A stretch of 64,000 nucleotides of DNA, taken from positions 620,001-684,000 of the forward strand of contig JACTVC010000001.1 in assembly GCA_018417955.1 (NCBI GenBank). Direction: 5' to 3'. Below the pieces are notes generated by a model. The model was not told where the DNA came from. It saw nothing but the letters and a program-made list of their open reading frames with translations, and made no database searches. Positions within the stretch are counted from its first letter, which is position 1, and every line of letters begins with the position of its first letter. Source of the stretch: Laccaria trichodermophora (lineage: Eukaryota > Basidiomycota > Agaricomycetes > Agaricales > Hydnangiaceae). The position numbers and the translations under genes are program-made. This document shows, piece after piece, positions 18,149 to 27,109 of this stretch.

Positions 18149-21100
18149 TCATAAGTTGTTCTGCCTCCGATAGTCTCGAAGGAAGTCTGAGGCATTACGC
18201 AAGTTGCGTGCAGTGAGCCATTCGTCGAATTGTGGGCCGTATCCTACCCAACGGACTAAAAATTTCAAAGTTTTCGTTTTCCCTGTCTTTTTGTGTCCTA
18301 GGATGGACTCGACCTCGTACTCTCGAGATTCGTTCTTTCTCAGCATCGATTCAGGCAGCTGTGTCCTTTCTTCCTCGGCAGGCTCTTTGTAGGCTTTGAG
18401 ATGTTCAATATTGAAGATTGGTGAGCCTGGGTATTTGTCTGGCATTCGTAGTCGATAAACTTTGGGGTTAACTTGTTCCATTACTTCGAAGGGCCCTATC
18501 CAACGCGGGGTGAGCTTGGCGCCTTCTCCTTTGGATTCAACCCATTCTAACGAATGAGGGTTCACGAGCACCCTACTGCCTAAACGGAAGGAAGGCGCGG
18601 GTTTCCGTCCTTTGTTGTAGCTTTTAGCTTGGTCATGCTGAGCTAGAGCTATTGCTTGCCGTGCGCTGTCCCTGTGCATTGCTATCCGAGCTAAATAATC
18701 GCCCGAAGTTCGGTCTACCTCATTGGCGCGAGCTGAAGTGGAAGGCTTAGGTATGAAGTCCAAGGTGGAGCGAGGTTGATAACCCAAGAGGTTGGAGAAC
18801 GGAGAGGTGCCGGTGGAAGAATGAACAGCGGAATTGTAGGCGAACTCCAGTAAGTGTAGCCATTCTGCCCAATCGTTACGATCCGCGTTGACGTAGGCTC
18901 TGAGCATTGTTTCCAACATTCGATTCATAATTTCCGTTTGTCCGTCGTGTTGGGGATGGTGGGATGAGGATAATAACATCTTCGTTTTGATTTCTTCCGC
19001 GATTCCTTTCCAAAAGTCAGAGGTCCATCGCGGGTCCCTGTCACTGATGATGCTCTCGGGTATACCATACTTGCAGATTATGTGTTTAGTAAACAGCCTG
19101 GCGAATTCTCTTGCATTGACACCTGTAGAGGTGGGAATAAAATTCGCGTGTTTCGTCAAGCGGTCCACGACAACGAAAATTGCGTTGAACTCTCCACACA
19201 TGGGTAGATTGACTATGAAGTCCATAGAGATGGATGAGTATGGTCGGTGAGGAATCGGATTAGGGATGAGAAATCCGTAGCGGTTGAAGTTAGCCGTCTT
19301 AATTTTCTGACAGACATCACAAGTTTCACAAAACTTCATAACGTCAGCTTTCATCCGTTTCCAGTAAAACCTGGGACTCAAACGATGCCATAACTTTTCC
19401 GTCCCCATGTGTGCGGTCTCGAACGGATTCTCGTGTGCTTCAGTCAACACTTCTAATTGTAGTTTCTTCGGCACACACAGTCTAGGATGATAGTCGGCGT
19501 CGCGGAAGTATAGCAATCCGTCTAAATCCTTGAAGAATCGAAATCCTGGTTCCCAAGCGCCGACTTCCGAGCGTTTGTCTTCCCAAAGCGAGCGGAGCTT
19601 GGGGTTGTCCATATATCCTTGTATCCATTTTCGTCGAATGTCTTCGGACATCTGAGTGTGGATGTATCCTGGAGGTGCACTCGCTTTTTCGTAAGAGTTC
19701 TTCGTATCGTCGCCTGTGTTGTCTGTATTAGCTTCTGCTTCTGACGAGTGTTCTCCTCTTGTTGCTTGTGCTGTTGAAAAAGCGCGAGCCGGTTCTTCTA
19801 GGCAATCAGATAGAGTAAAAATGGACATTCCCATTTTATGAGCGGGGGTATAGTTATCAGCCACTTCCGATATGTCGATTTGAATAGAAGGCGATTCATC
19901 TCTGATCGGGGAAGTGAAAGCAGGGATTACTCTTGGAAGGCGTGAAAGGGGGTCTACGTTGGAGTGTTTGCGTCCCGGTCTATGTATGATTTCCAGACCT
20001 GGAGCGTATGCTGAGAATACTGCGCCCCAAGCTGCTAATCTTCTATTGGCATTTTCGTAAGTTCTTGCCCACTGAAGGGCTGCATGATCCGTGACTAGTA
20101 GGATTTTTTCGCCTTCTATGAATGGCTGAAATTTAACCAGACCTTCTTTTGCAGCTAGTGCTTCTCTCTCGGTTGCCGAATAGCGTGTCTCTGCTGGCTT
20201 GAAGGTCCTAGACCAGTAACCGATAACCCTTTCCACGTAGACCACGGTGTCGTCTAAGGTAGCCCCCCATTCCTGATTGGCCTTGTCGTCCGCTAGAGTG
20301 GATGACAGGCCAATCGGAATTTTCGGCACTGGTTCCCCTGATTCATACGCTTTTCGCAGACGTTCGTACAGGCGTGTTCCGTGGAGGTCCTTCACTTTCA
20401 TAGGCTGAATCTGTTGCAGGGCGCAACCAATCGCGAGGTCTGATGCGTCCGTGTAAAGGCGGTAAGGGAGACCTTCAATAGGATGACCTAAGACTGGCGC
20501 TTTCTGAAGAGCTTCTTTCGCCTCAGAGAAAGCGTGCTCATGTTCTTCTCGCCATTCCCACTTTTGGCCCTTCTTCAGTAAACCAAAGAGCGGAGAGCAA
20601 ACATCGGCATAGAAGGGTATGAACGCGGAGAAGTATACGATCATGCCTAAGAAAGTTTGTAGCTCGGAAACTTTGTTTGGGCGACGAAGTTCTGCGATAG
20701 CGCGGACTTTTTCTAAGTGCGTCGAAAGACCTAGCCTAGAAACCTTGTGACCCAAAAGGAGGATAGAATCATAGAACATATGACATTTTGTAGGCGATAG
20801 TGTGATCCCAGATCGTTCAATAGCCCCTAAGACTTTGTCCAGATGAATGATATGGTCTTCATAAGATTTCGAATACACGACTATGTCATCAATGTATACC
20901 AAACAGAAAATCCAAAGGTAAGGGGCGAGGATACTCTGCATGACTCGTTGGAATATCGAAGGACCGTTCCGGAGACCAAAGGGTAAACGACGGAATTGAA
21001 AGAGACCCCTGTGTGTCCTGAACGCCGTCTTCTCTATGTCTTCCTCTGCCATTTCTAGCTGAGTGAACCCTGAGAGAGCGTCAAGCGAAGATAGCACCTG

Positions 21101-24100
21101 AGCTCCAGAAAGAGACGCGAGGATTTCGGATTGGCGGGGAATTGGAAACTCATCCGGTATTGTAGCTGCATTCAGTTTACGGTAGTCCACACAGAATCGA
21201 GCTTTGCCATGCCGGTACGCGATGACGACTGGCGCGCTCCATGGGCTTCGTGAAGGCTCAATGACGCCTTGTTCAAACCATTTGTCGATCTGCTCGTTGA
21301 TGACTTGACGTTTCGCTGGGGAACTTCCATACATCGGTACTGATATGGGAACTTGGCCGTCTACCGTGCGGATGTGAACTCTGCTAGGGTATTGCCCTAA
21401 TCTGCCATCGAAACCAAACGCCTTCTCATGTGAGGATAGCATACGCCACGCTTCGTCGTGTAAGTGATCGGGCAAAGAGCCCACGTCTAACAGGTCTTTC
21501 ATTTGGCTTGCAGGGTATACCGTAGGATCAGGCATCGCAGCTGTCTTAGGGCCGTACTCCTCTGCTTCGACGTTGTCGTCTTCACTTGTGGCAGCTATAA
21601 TTGCTGCTAGCGCTTCCGCCTTCTGAGCCATCTCCTGCCACTGATCTGCGTCCCGTGGGGTGTCAAAGTATGAGACTGGATCTGCAATTGTCGCTAACAC
21701 TTCCCCTTTCCGAATGAAACGGGGTTGGGAAGATGGGTTAGCCACCGGTACCTGAGGGTCTTTGGATGAGATAAGCACGTTCGGTATTAATAAGACGTTG
21801 TCGTTCCCGCAAGAGAGCATGTTTTTTTCGACGAACCAGTCTCTCTCATCTTCAAAGTGCCCTACGACTTGCACTCGACAGGTCTCGTGTGGGCGGATTC
21901 GATAGTCCTGTGCGGCTTTGATAAGGTGAGCATCTTCCCTCGCTTGCCGTTTCTTCCGCTGCCGTTTCGCTTTAGCTCGCTTGTGTGTCTTGGCTTTAAC
22001 GAAGGAAGATATGCAGTGGGCGCTCTTCCTCAATCGATCGAAATCGTTCGTACGATTCACTCCGATCGCCGGCACAGAGTAAGGAGTACCTTTGAAATGG
22101 AGGTAAGAACCCTCTGTCACTGATCTTGACACTTGAATCTCATAGGTGAGGTGGTAGTCTTCCCCCAATAGGATTGGAACAGTCATGTTAGGGACTACGT
22201 ACGCTTCGGCCTCCGTCTCGATGATCGTCCCATCCGTGGCTTCCATGAGTACTGGGATGCGGACGAAGCCTTTAATGTGTGTACCCGTTTCCGTCAACTG
22301 GAATATCTGCATCTGATAACCTTGCTGAAGGGGTGGGCGGTTCCTCAATGATAAGTACAGTTCTTCCGAAATCAAGGTAATGTCGGCGCATGAATCCAAC
22401 CGAAGGTCGATCTCCACGTTCTGCATCGCTGCTAATCGGCCTCTCGTGGACAATACTGAGACTCCAACTGCGGAAGCACCTGGTTTAGTGATCCTGGCTT
22501 TGGGCATTCGTACCCGAGCGAGTGGAGCGGGAGGGCCTGGGATGTCGTGAAAGGGGAGTGTAAAGTTCCTATCTAGATTCGGTGAGTCCTCTTGAAGTTG
22601 TTCCTCAGCTTTCCCATGGGCGTTGTAGGCGTAGTGCAAGTCTTGAGGGGCGTCGTTCGAGATGGGTGGAGGCTCGGCTCCTTTGGACTCGTCGACTTCT
22701 TCCAGTATCCATCGTGGGTCTACCGCTTTGGGTTTAGAACGGGCGTCTGCGTCTTCCTCGTCCTCGATTTCTACCACGGATGGTCGTGGTGAAGATTTGC
22801 GGGGAATTACAGGCGGAGTCGTCTGATCCGAAATATGTTCCAAAACGTGAGTGACGTTTGTCAACTTTGGCTTCAATTTCGCTAACTCCTCGTCATCGTC
22901 CAAAGCTTCTTCCACTGAAGCTCTCCTTCGCACGTAGGACTTATGTCCGTGAGAGTTATGATTCGATTGTCGAATCAGTGACATCACGACTGCCTGGTCA
23001 AAATCCTGATCATTTGTGAATGGACTCGGTTCTTGCAATGCTAGTATCTGTTCCGCGATCCTGTTGTTGAGCAAGATCGCGTATGCTGCACAGTATCGCT
23101 CCTCGAGCTCTGAATCGCCATCTGACTGACCCACCGTGAAATGGGCCGAACGGTTTCTAGTTTCTAGATAGACGTTCCAATCGGGACATTCCTTGTCCCA
23201 ATGGTTGGGACTGCCGCAGACCTTACATGGTGAGGGCGGTAGCCTACCCATCTTAGTGCTCACGTGGTCATTTCGTTTGAAAGGATAGCCCCCCGGAGGG
23301 GGAGGACGTTGCCTCCTATGCAAGACTTCGTACACTTCTTTCAAGATCCCGTCATCTATGGGCGAAGGGACGGAGGGTGTTTCTTGAGAATCGTTTGCAG
23401 GTGAGACTTCTGTAGTATTCGCCCTTCTGTTGAATTTAACTGGAGTTGGAGAAGGACGCTCTGTGGAGTGAGGCACTCCTAGACGTCGCAGCATATAGGT
23501 CAAGTTGTCCGCTGTGACTATCTGTGAGTTTTCCGTCTTCGAGGCGAGTATTAACGCTTGAGCGTGTTCTGTGACCTTAGAAAATAGCATACTGGAGGAG
23601 CGAATACTGTCGATATTGATGACTGGACCCCATGAGATGGGTGCCCTTTGCATTACCAGAAAAACTTCTAAGGGGCCCCCCATGTCCCCGTTAACTAACA
23701 TCCGTGTATACATGATACGGCGTATAATGAATTTTCCCGGATCTTCATGTTCATGACCCAGTTGTCGGAAGGCCTGGTTCTCATACGTAGAGTTCATTCT
23801 CATCTGCCAAGTACGTCCCAAGAAACCCTCTTTAATGCCCCTCATGTACGCAACGTAGTGCGACCTCATGTACTCCTGTTGGTCGTGCGAACACATCGCG
23901 AACCACATACGCACAGTTGAGTCTTCTTTTAAATTCATCCATAACCAATATCCTAGCGCTTGGGGCAAATATCCCTTCATAGCAGCTAGCTGCTGAATCT
24001 TCCAGAAATAATCAATAGCTGTATTATGGTTCCCATCCCATGTCGGCAGCTGTTCGAGCTTAATATCTGTTTTCACAGTGGGGATATAATTCCCGTAGGG

Positions 24101-26128
24101 AGCTGGGGGACGGTTCTCATCCCAGTCCGATCGGGTGGACGTGCGGCTACTGGTCTTCGACGAATGCGAAGACGATGAAGGAGGGCCTGGAGGACCGCCT
24201 CCTCTACCTCGTCGACTTCCTGACCGGTATTGGGACACTCGGTGATTGTTATTCCTTGAAGAGTCATGTCTTCTTGGATTTCCCGAGGGATCGTCACCTG
24301 GGGGGTCGGAACCACCTCCTCCTGGGTCGCCTGGTTGGTCATTGTTGGCTCCCTGATCCTGATAGTCCGTTGTGTCCGTAGCGCGTTGATTTGGGGCTGT
24401 TTCTTCACTTCGTTGGACATTGTCCACGCTGCTCGTGTTGACACGTGATGTAGTCGTAGTTTGTGTTCTCGCTTGAAGCGTACCTCGATTCTGGGTATTT
24501 GCGGTATCCTCTTGCCGTTGGGAGAACATAGAGTGGAAGGATTGTGCTTCTCCTTGTCCGCGATTCCACGGCGTTGAAGTGATCGGCGTTATAGAAGGAC
24601 CTGAGGGAGTGGTCGTTCTATTTGAAGGGAAGGAGAATCCAGAAAACTGAATTCCGTCGGGAGAAAAGGGTGGAATTTCGTCTGTTCCATACAAGAAGTT
24701 ACCCGCTGAAGTGTGGCGGTTGGGTCCCGTCTGAGGGAACGGTCCCAGGTCTTGGCCCTCTCCTTGTGAGAAAAGACCCTTGGCTGACTTGAAAGGAGTT
24801 CCGCTGCTCATTGGAGCGGAAGATTGTGGAGGATCTGTATCTTCGGTTGGGTGAGCGAACTGTACGACCTTCGATCCCCTCCAGGGTGTTGAAATTGTCG
24901 TAGACTGCTTCTTTTGAATGGATTCCCCGATTTCGACTACATCGGGTAAAGTGAAAGAAGAAGCCGCTTTGTAACTGGTTCGAGCTGGAATATCTGCGGT
25001 TGGAGAAGAAATTAACCAGGGCGGAGCTGGTATAATCTTCTCCCATTTCTCGTTGGCTTCCGTTAATCGTTGTCGAGCATCTCGCTGAAGTTTGTTAGCG
25101 TGGCGAGGGATACTACCATGTATGTGTCGTAATTTGCTGTCGACGTCTGGCAATCCCGCAATAAACTTGTGAATCTCAGGGTTAGTCGATACTGGTGAGG
25201 ATGGCACGGAATAATTCTGATATTCTTGTTGATACTTCAACATGAATTTCTGGGCTGCGCTCAGACGACTAGTCAGACATTGCCAAGAGGCGTGTAACTG
25301 ACTAGTTGTTTCTGCTCCTCCCAGGACTTTTAATAGTGTATCTTCGGGGTCTACTTGAAAATAGATCCTCCTTTCGTCAATCATTCCAGCCATGTGCTGG
25401 ATGTATACCTGAAGCTCATTCACGGTACGAGTGACTTGCTCGAGAAGGGGTTTATGCACCATGTAGCGTTGTGTTGAGGCATTAATTCCTCTGTCTACAA
25501 CTTCATCTCGGGCAAGCGATGGTTTAGTAGCGTAGTACACTACTCGGGACTGCGTTGACTTCGAAGATTCTCCCTCATTACAAAACTCTAACCAGAGGTT
25601 ATACATGGGGGAGAGTGCATAGCCGTCTTCCATACCCTGACGTGTAGATTGGGAGGGACGAGGGGTAGTAACGTTCTCTGTTTCCGGCGTGCTCGCGTTA
25701 GCGTCGATTTCAAAGGCTGTGTCGGCGATCGTGTTGTCGCTGTACTGATTTGCATTGTCGCTGTACTGATTCGATGACGTTGGATAGTGCGGAACGTTGG
25801 GCGAAGGGGCGACGAAAACTGGAACTCTTTCCAAAGCATGAAAAGAGGGAGGGTTCGCTTCGAATGTTTGTGAACCTGTCCAGTTATTCCTCTTTCCTTC
25901 CGCTTTAGCTGATCTGTCCATCGAGCTATCTTTGGGCGTGGTTAACGAGCCTTCCGCTGTTACTGGACTGGTAGCTACAGTTGGAGCGGAGACCGCTTGA
26001 GTAGCGGGTTTATGGGATCCAGGGGGTAGTTTGCTTCCGTCGGTAATATTGAGACGACGCGTGAGGGAAGTTGAAGTCGAGGATGTCGACGAACGCGAAG
26101 AGACGTTGCGAGGTTGTTTCCCGAACAT
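18149..26128 (-). CDS. Gag-Pol polyprotein of the Ty3/gypsy chromovirus
   Basis: One 2,659-codon frame from ATG 26128. The first ~650 residues are Ser/Thr/Pro/Gln-rich and probably disordered. A Gag capsid-like region follows, and then a CCHC knuckle (CKVCGSPNHWDKECP, about 965). The aspartic protease is around 1244 (LDSCADITLIS, with Cys in the usual Gly position; later VPILLGEDYHL). RT spans about 1600-1800 (FCVDYRKLNAATIPDEFPIP; YIDDIVVYS about 1744). RNase H begins around 1890 (YTDASDLAIGCALQQ). Integrase has an HHCC finger (about 2240-2275) and the D-D-E residues in SMDFIVNLP, SDRDPRWTSDFW and DGQTEIMNR (about 2304, 2361, 2396). A chromodomain (about 2603-2656, FLVRWVGYGPQFDEW) closes the protein and would direct integration to modified chromatin. 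The frame is intact; the product is long for the family. Confidence 0.96.
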   Translation of the reverse strand: MFGKQPRNVSSRSSTSSTSTSLTRRLNITDGSKLPPGSHKPATQAVSAPTVATSPVTAEGSLTTPKDSSMDRSAKAEGKRNNWTGSQTFEANPPSFHALERVPVFVAPSPNVPHYPTSSNQYSDNANQYSDNTIADTAFEIDANASTPETENVTTPRPSQSTRQGMEDGYALSPMYNLWLEFCNEGESSKSTQSRVVYYATKPSLARDEVVDRGINASTQRYMVHKPLLEQVTRTVNELQVYIQHMAGMIDERRIYFQVDPEDTLLKVLGGAETTSQLHASWQCLTSRLSAAQKFMLKYQQEYQNYSVPSSPVSTNPEIHKFIAGLPDVDSKLRHIHGSIPRHANKLQRDARQRLTEANEKWEKIIPAPPWLISSPTADIPARTSYKAASSFTLPDVVEIGESIQKKQSTTISTPWRGSKVVQFAHPTEDTDPPQSSAPMSSGTPFKSAKGLFSQGEGQDLGPFPQTGPNRHTSAGNFLYGTDEIPPFSPDGIQFSGFSFPSNRTTTPSGPSITPITSTPWNRGQGEAQSFHSMFSQRQEDTANTQNRGTLQARTQTTTTSRVNTSSVDNVQRSEETAPNQRATDTTDYQDQGANNDQPGDPGGGGSDPPGDDPSGNPRRHDSSRNNNHRVSQYRSGSRRGRGGGPPGPPSSSSHSSKTSSRTSTRSDWDENRPPAPYGNYIPTVKTDIKLEQLPTWDGNHNTAIDYFWKIQQLAAMKGYLPQALGYWLWMNLKEDSTVRMWFAMCSHDQQEYMRSHYVAYMRGIKEGFLGRTWQMRMNSTYENQAFRQLGHEHEDPGKFIIRRIMYTRMLVNGDMGGPLEVFLVMQRAPISWGPVINIDSIRSSSMLFSKVTEHAQALILASKTENSQIVTADNLTYMLRRLGVPHSTERPSPTPVKFNRRANTTEVSPANDSQETPSVPSPIDDGILKEVYEVLHRRQRPPPPGGYPFKRNDHVSTKMGRLPPSPCKVCGSPNHWDKECPDWNVYLETRNRSAHFTVGQSDGDSELEERYCAAYAILLNNRIAEQILALQEPSPFTNDQDFDQAVVMSLIRQSNHNSHGHKSYVRRRASVEEALDDDEELAKLKPKLTNVTHVLEHISDQTTPPVIPRKSSPRPSVVEIEDEEDADARSKPKAVDPRWILEEVDESKGAEPPPISNDAPQDLHYAYNAHGKAEEQLQEDSPNLDRNFTLPFHDIPGPPAPLARVRMPKARITKPGASAVGVSVLSTRGRLAAMQNVEIDLRLDSCADITLISEELYLSLRNRPPLQQGYQMQIFQLTETGTHIKGFVRIPVLMEATDGTIIETEAEAYVVPNMTVPILLGEDYHLTYEIQVSRSVTEGSYLHFKGTPYSVPAIGVNRTNDFDRLRKSAHCISSFVKAKTHKRAKAKRQRKKRQAREDAHLIKAAQDYRIRPHETCRVQVVGHFEDERDWFVEKNMLSCGNDNVLLIPNVLISSKDPQVPVANPSSQPRFIRKGEVLATIADPVSYFDTPRDADQWQEMAQKAEALAAIIAATSEDDNVEAEEYGPKTAAMPDPTVYPASQMKDLLDVGSLPDHLHDEAWRMLSSHEKAFGFDGRLGQYPSRVHIRTVDGQVPISVPMYGSSPAKRQVINEQIDKWFEQGVIEPSRSPWSAPVVIAYRHGKARFCVDYRKLNAATIPDEFPIPRQSEILASLSGAQVLSSLDALSGFTQLEMAEEDIEKTAFRTHRGLFQFRRLPFGLRNGPSIFQRVMQSILAPYLWIFCLVYIDDIVVYSKSYEDHIIHLDKVLGAIERSGITLSPTKCHMFYDSILLLGHKVSRLGLSTHLEKVRAIAELRRPNKVSELQTFLGMIVYFSAFIPFYADVCSPLFGLLKKGQKWEWREEHEHAFSEAKEALQKAPVLGHPIEGLPYRLYTDASDLAIGCALQQIQPMKVKDLHGTRLYERLRKAYESGEPVPKIPIGLSSTLADDKANQEWGATLDDTVVYVERVIGYWSRTFKPAETRYSATEREALAAKEGLVKFQPFIEGEKILLVTDHAALQWARTYENANRRLAAWGAVFSAYAPGLEIIHRPGRKHSNVDPLSRLPRVIPAFTSPIRDESPSIQIDISEVADNYTPAHKMGMSIFTLSDCLEEPARAFSTAQATRGEHSSEAEANTDNTGDDTKNSYEKASAPPGYIHTQMSEDIRRKWIQGYMDNPKLRSLWEDKRSEVGAWEPGFRFFKDLDGLLYFRDADYHPRLCVPKKLQLEVLTEAHENPFETAHMGTEKLWHRLSPRFYWKRMKADVMKFCETCDVCQKIKTANFNRYGFLIPNPIPHRPYSSISMDFIVNLPMCGEFNAIFVVVDRLTKHANFIPTSTGVNAREFARLFTKHIICKYGIPESIISDRDPRWTSDFWKGIAEEIKTKMLLSSSHHPQHDGQTEIMNRMLETMLRAYVNADRNDWAEWLHLLEFAYNSAVHSSTGTSPFSNLLGYQPRSTLDFIPKPSTSARANEVDRTSGDYLARIAMHRDSARQAIALAQHDQAKSYNKGRKPAPSFRLGSRVLVNPHSLEWVESKGEGAKLTPRWIGPFEVMEQVNPKVYRLRMPDKYPGSPIFNIEHLKAYKEPAEEERTQLPESMLRKNESREYEVESILGHKKTGKTKTLKFLVRWVGYGPQFDEWLTARNLRNASDFLRDYRRQNNL

Positions 26129-26325
26129 CTCAGAGTCCGAAAAGGAATAAAAAGCGTCCGATTCGGATGATTCGACGAGAGTGATATTGGGTAGGGGCTC
26201 GGTGGTTGTATCCGGTGAAAGTGTGTGCGGGGAGCGTACAAAGGGATTGTCTTTGAGTACGAAAAAATTATTAGAAAAAGTGAAACTCGCCAGTTTGGTC
26301 GACGATTTCCCACAGTGTCCACCTT

Positions 26326-26761
26326 TGTGAGGGTTGAACTGTGTCTACCGTCGTGAAGCCCGAAAGTCTGACGAGCTAAGGTGTGATGACCCACGCGAGG
26401 ATCAATCCAGAATCAAGAGCTGTCGGTCAAGGATACGTATCGATGTCCACGTCAACCGTGGAATCGATAATATCCGTCCTCGTCAAGTCAACCTTTCAGA
26501 GGATACCTTGAGCTCTTAACACACAGATCACCTAATTCAGAGTTTGAGGTCCGTTAGTACGGCAGCTCGGAACCTGAAGGTAGGTAGATGATGGTAAAAA
26601 GAGATAATCATTCTGAATGTAACGACGTGTCAACTATGTACATCGTGAGAACTAATGACTAAGGAGTTAAAGTTAAGAAAATAAGGCGTAAGAGGAAAGC
26701 ATTGAGTAAACCTGTTGAAGGATGAAGGAGTCGAACTGCTGGAGATCCGTAGTGCGTTACA
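26326..26761 (-). repeat. 5' LTR of the Ty3/gypsy element
   Basis: 436 bp direct repeat of 14767-15202, also bounded by TG...CA, and identical by eye. On the coding strand it precedes the leader that begins AAGGTGGACACTGTGGG. I could not assign this leader to a tRNA primer. Confidence 0.93.
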
Positions 26762-26904
26762 ACGCGGGGGGCTGCAACAAAAGAGTCAAGGGTAGCCGCT
26801 GTCTGAGAAGCAGGTGTAGCAGCTGTCTGAGAAAGAGGCGTAGTAGCCGTCTGAGAGCTTCCAGCAGTAGCGGCGGTTTGAGAGGATTGGGGAGTGTCGG
26901 CCAT
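26762..26904 (-). pseudogene. Gag of the YR retroelement, 5' fragment
   Basis: Starts at ATG 26904 and runs to the Ty3 insertion point. The 48 codons are low-complexity Ala/Thr/Ser/Gln with repeated SQTAAT-type units, then DSFVAAPRV. The reading frame continues exactly into the fragment at 14761 when the Ty3 element and one ACGCG are removed. Confidence 0.75.
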
Positions 26905-26972
26905 CGCAAAGTTGAGGAAAAACGGTTGAAAAAATTCAAAAAATTCACTGAAGTGGAGGGACTCTTTTTACC

Positions 26973-27087
26973 GCGTCAGAACGATAATTTGAAGGACAAG
27001 GAGATGTAGTCTCCTTGTCTAGGATTTGGAGACATAGTACATAGTGTTTGTACTTATGAGTACAAACACAATATTTCGTTCTGACGC
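26973..27087. repeat. Nested inverted repeats at the 5' border of the YR retroelement
   Basis: An outer 12 bp inverted repeat, GCGTCAGAACGA (26973-26984) and TCGTTCTGACGC (27076-27087), encloses two perfect hairpins. These are GACAAGGAGA/TCTCCTTGTC (26995-27004, 27010-27019; 5 nt loop) and GTGTTTGTACT/AGTACAAACAC (27044-27054, 27059-27069; 4 nt loop). The block lies between the gag start and the first conserved codons of the next host gene, so it probably marks the element end. Confidence 0.7.
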
Positions 27088-27109
27088 TCGATCGTTATCT
27101 TATCCGATA

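Larger units (their letters stand above)
14767..26761 (-). mobile_element. Full-length chromodomain Ty3/gypsy LTR retrotransposon (chromovirus)
   Basis: 11,995 bp on the minus strand. From its 5' end: 5' LTR (26326-26761), leader, Gag-Pol of 2,659 aa (26128-18149), a 343 bp spacer, an unrecognised 858-aa ORF (17805-15229), polypurine tract and 3' LTR (14767-15202). It is flanked by ACGCG duplications. The pol order PR-RT-RNase H-INT-chromodomain defines a Ty3/gypsy chromovirus. With matching LTRs and open frames it appears young and possibly still active. It interrupts gag of the older YR element. Confidence 0.95.
2200..27087 (-). mobile_element. DIRS/Ngaro-like tyrosine-recombinase retrotransposon, host of two nested insertions
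   Basis: Reading on the minus strand from about 27 kb to 2.2 kb the order is gag, RT-RNase H, tyrosine recombinase, with no DDE integrase of its own; this is the layout of YR retrotransposons. The body is interrupted by a Ty3/gypsy insertion in gag (14767-26761) and a Plavaka insertion in the RT intron (5411-12418). Without them the element would be about 5.9 kb. Ngaro-type elements are the group I associate with basidiomycetes, but DIRS versus Ngaro cannot be settled without defined termini. The outer boundaries given are estimates based on hairpin clusters at both sides. Confidence 0.8.

Noticed and set aside
22592..22792. Hydrophobic plus-strand 66-aa ORF inside the Ty3 element
   Set aside because: Antisense to Gag-Pol; the composition follows from the pol codons and there is no start context or homologue that I recognise.
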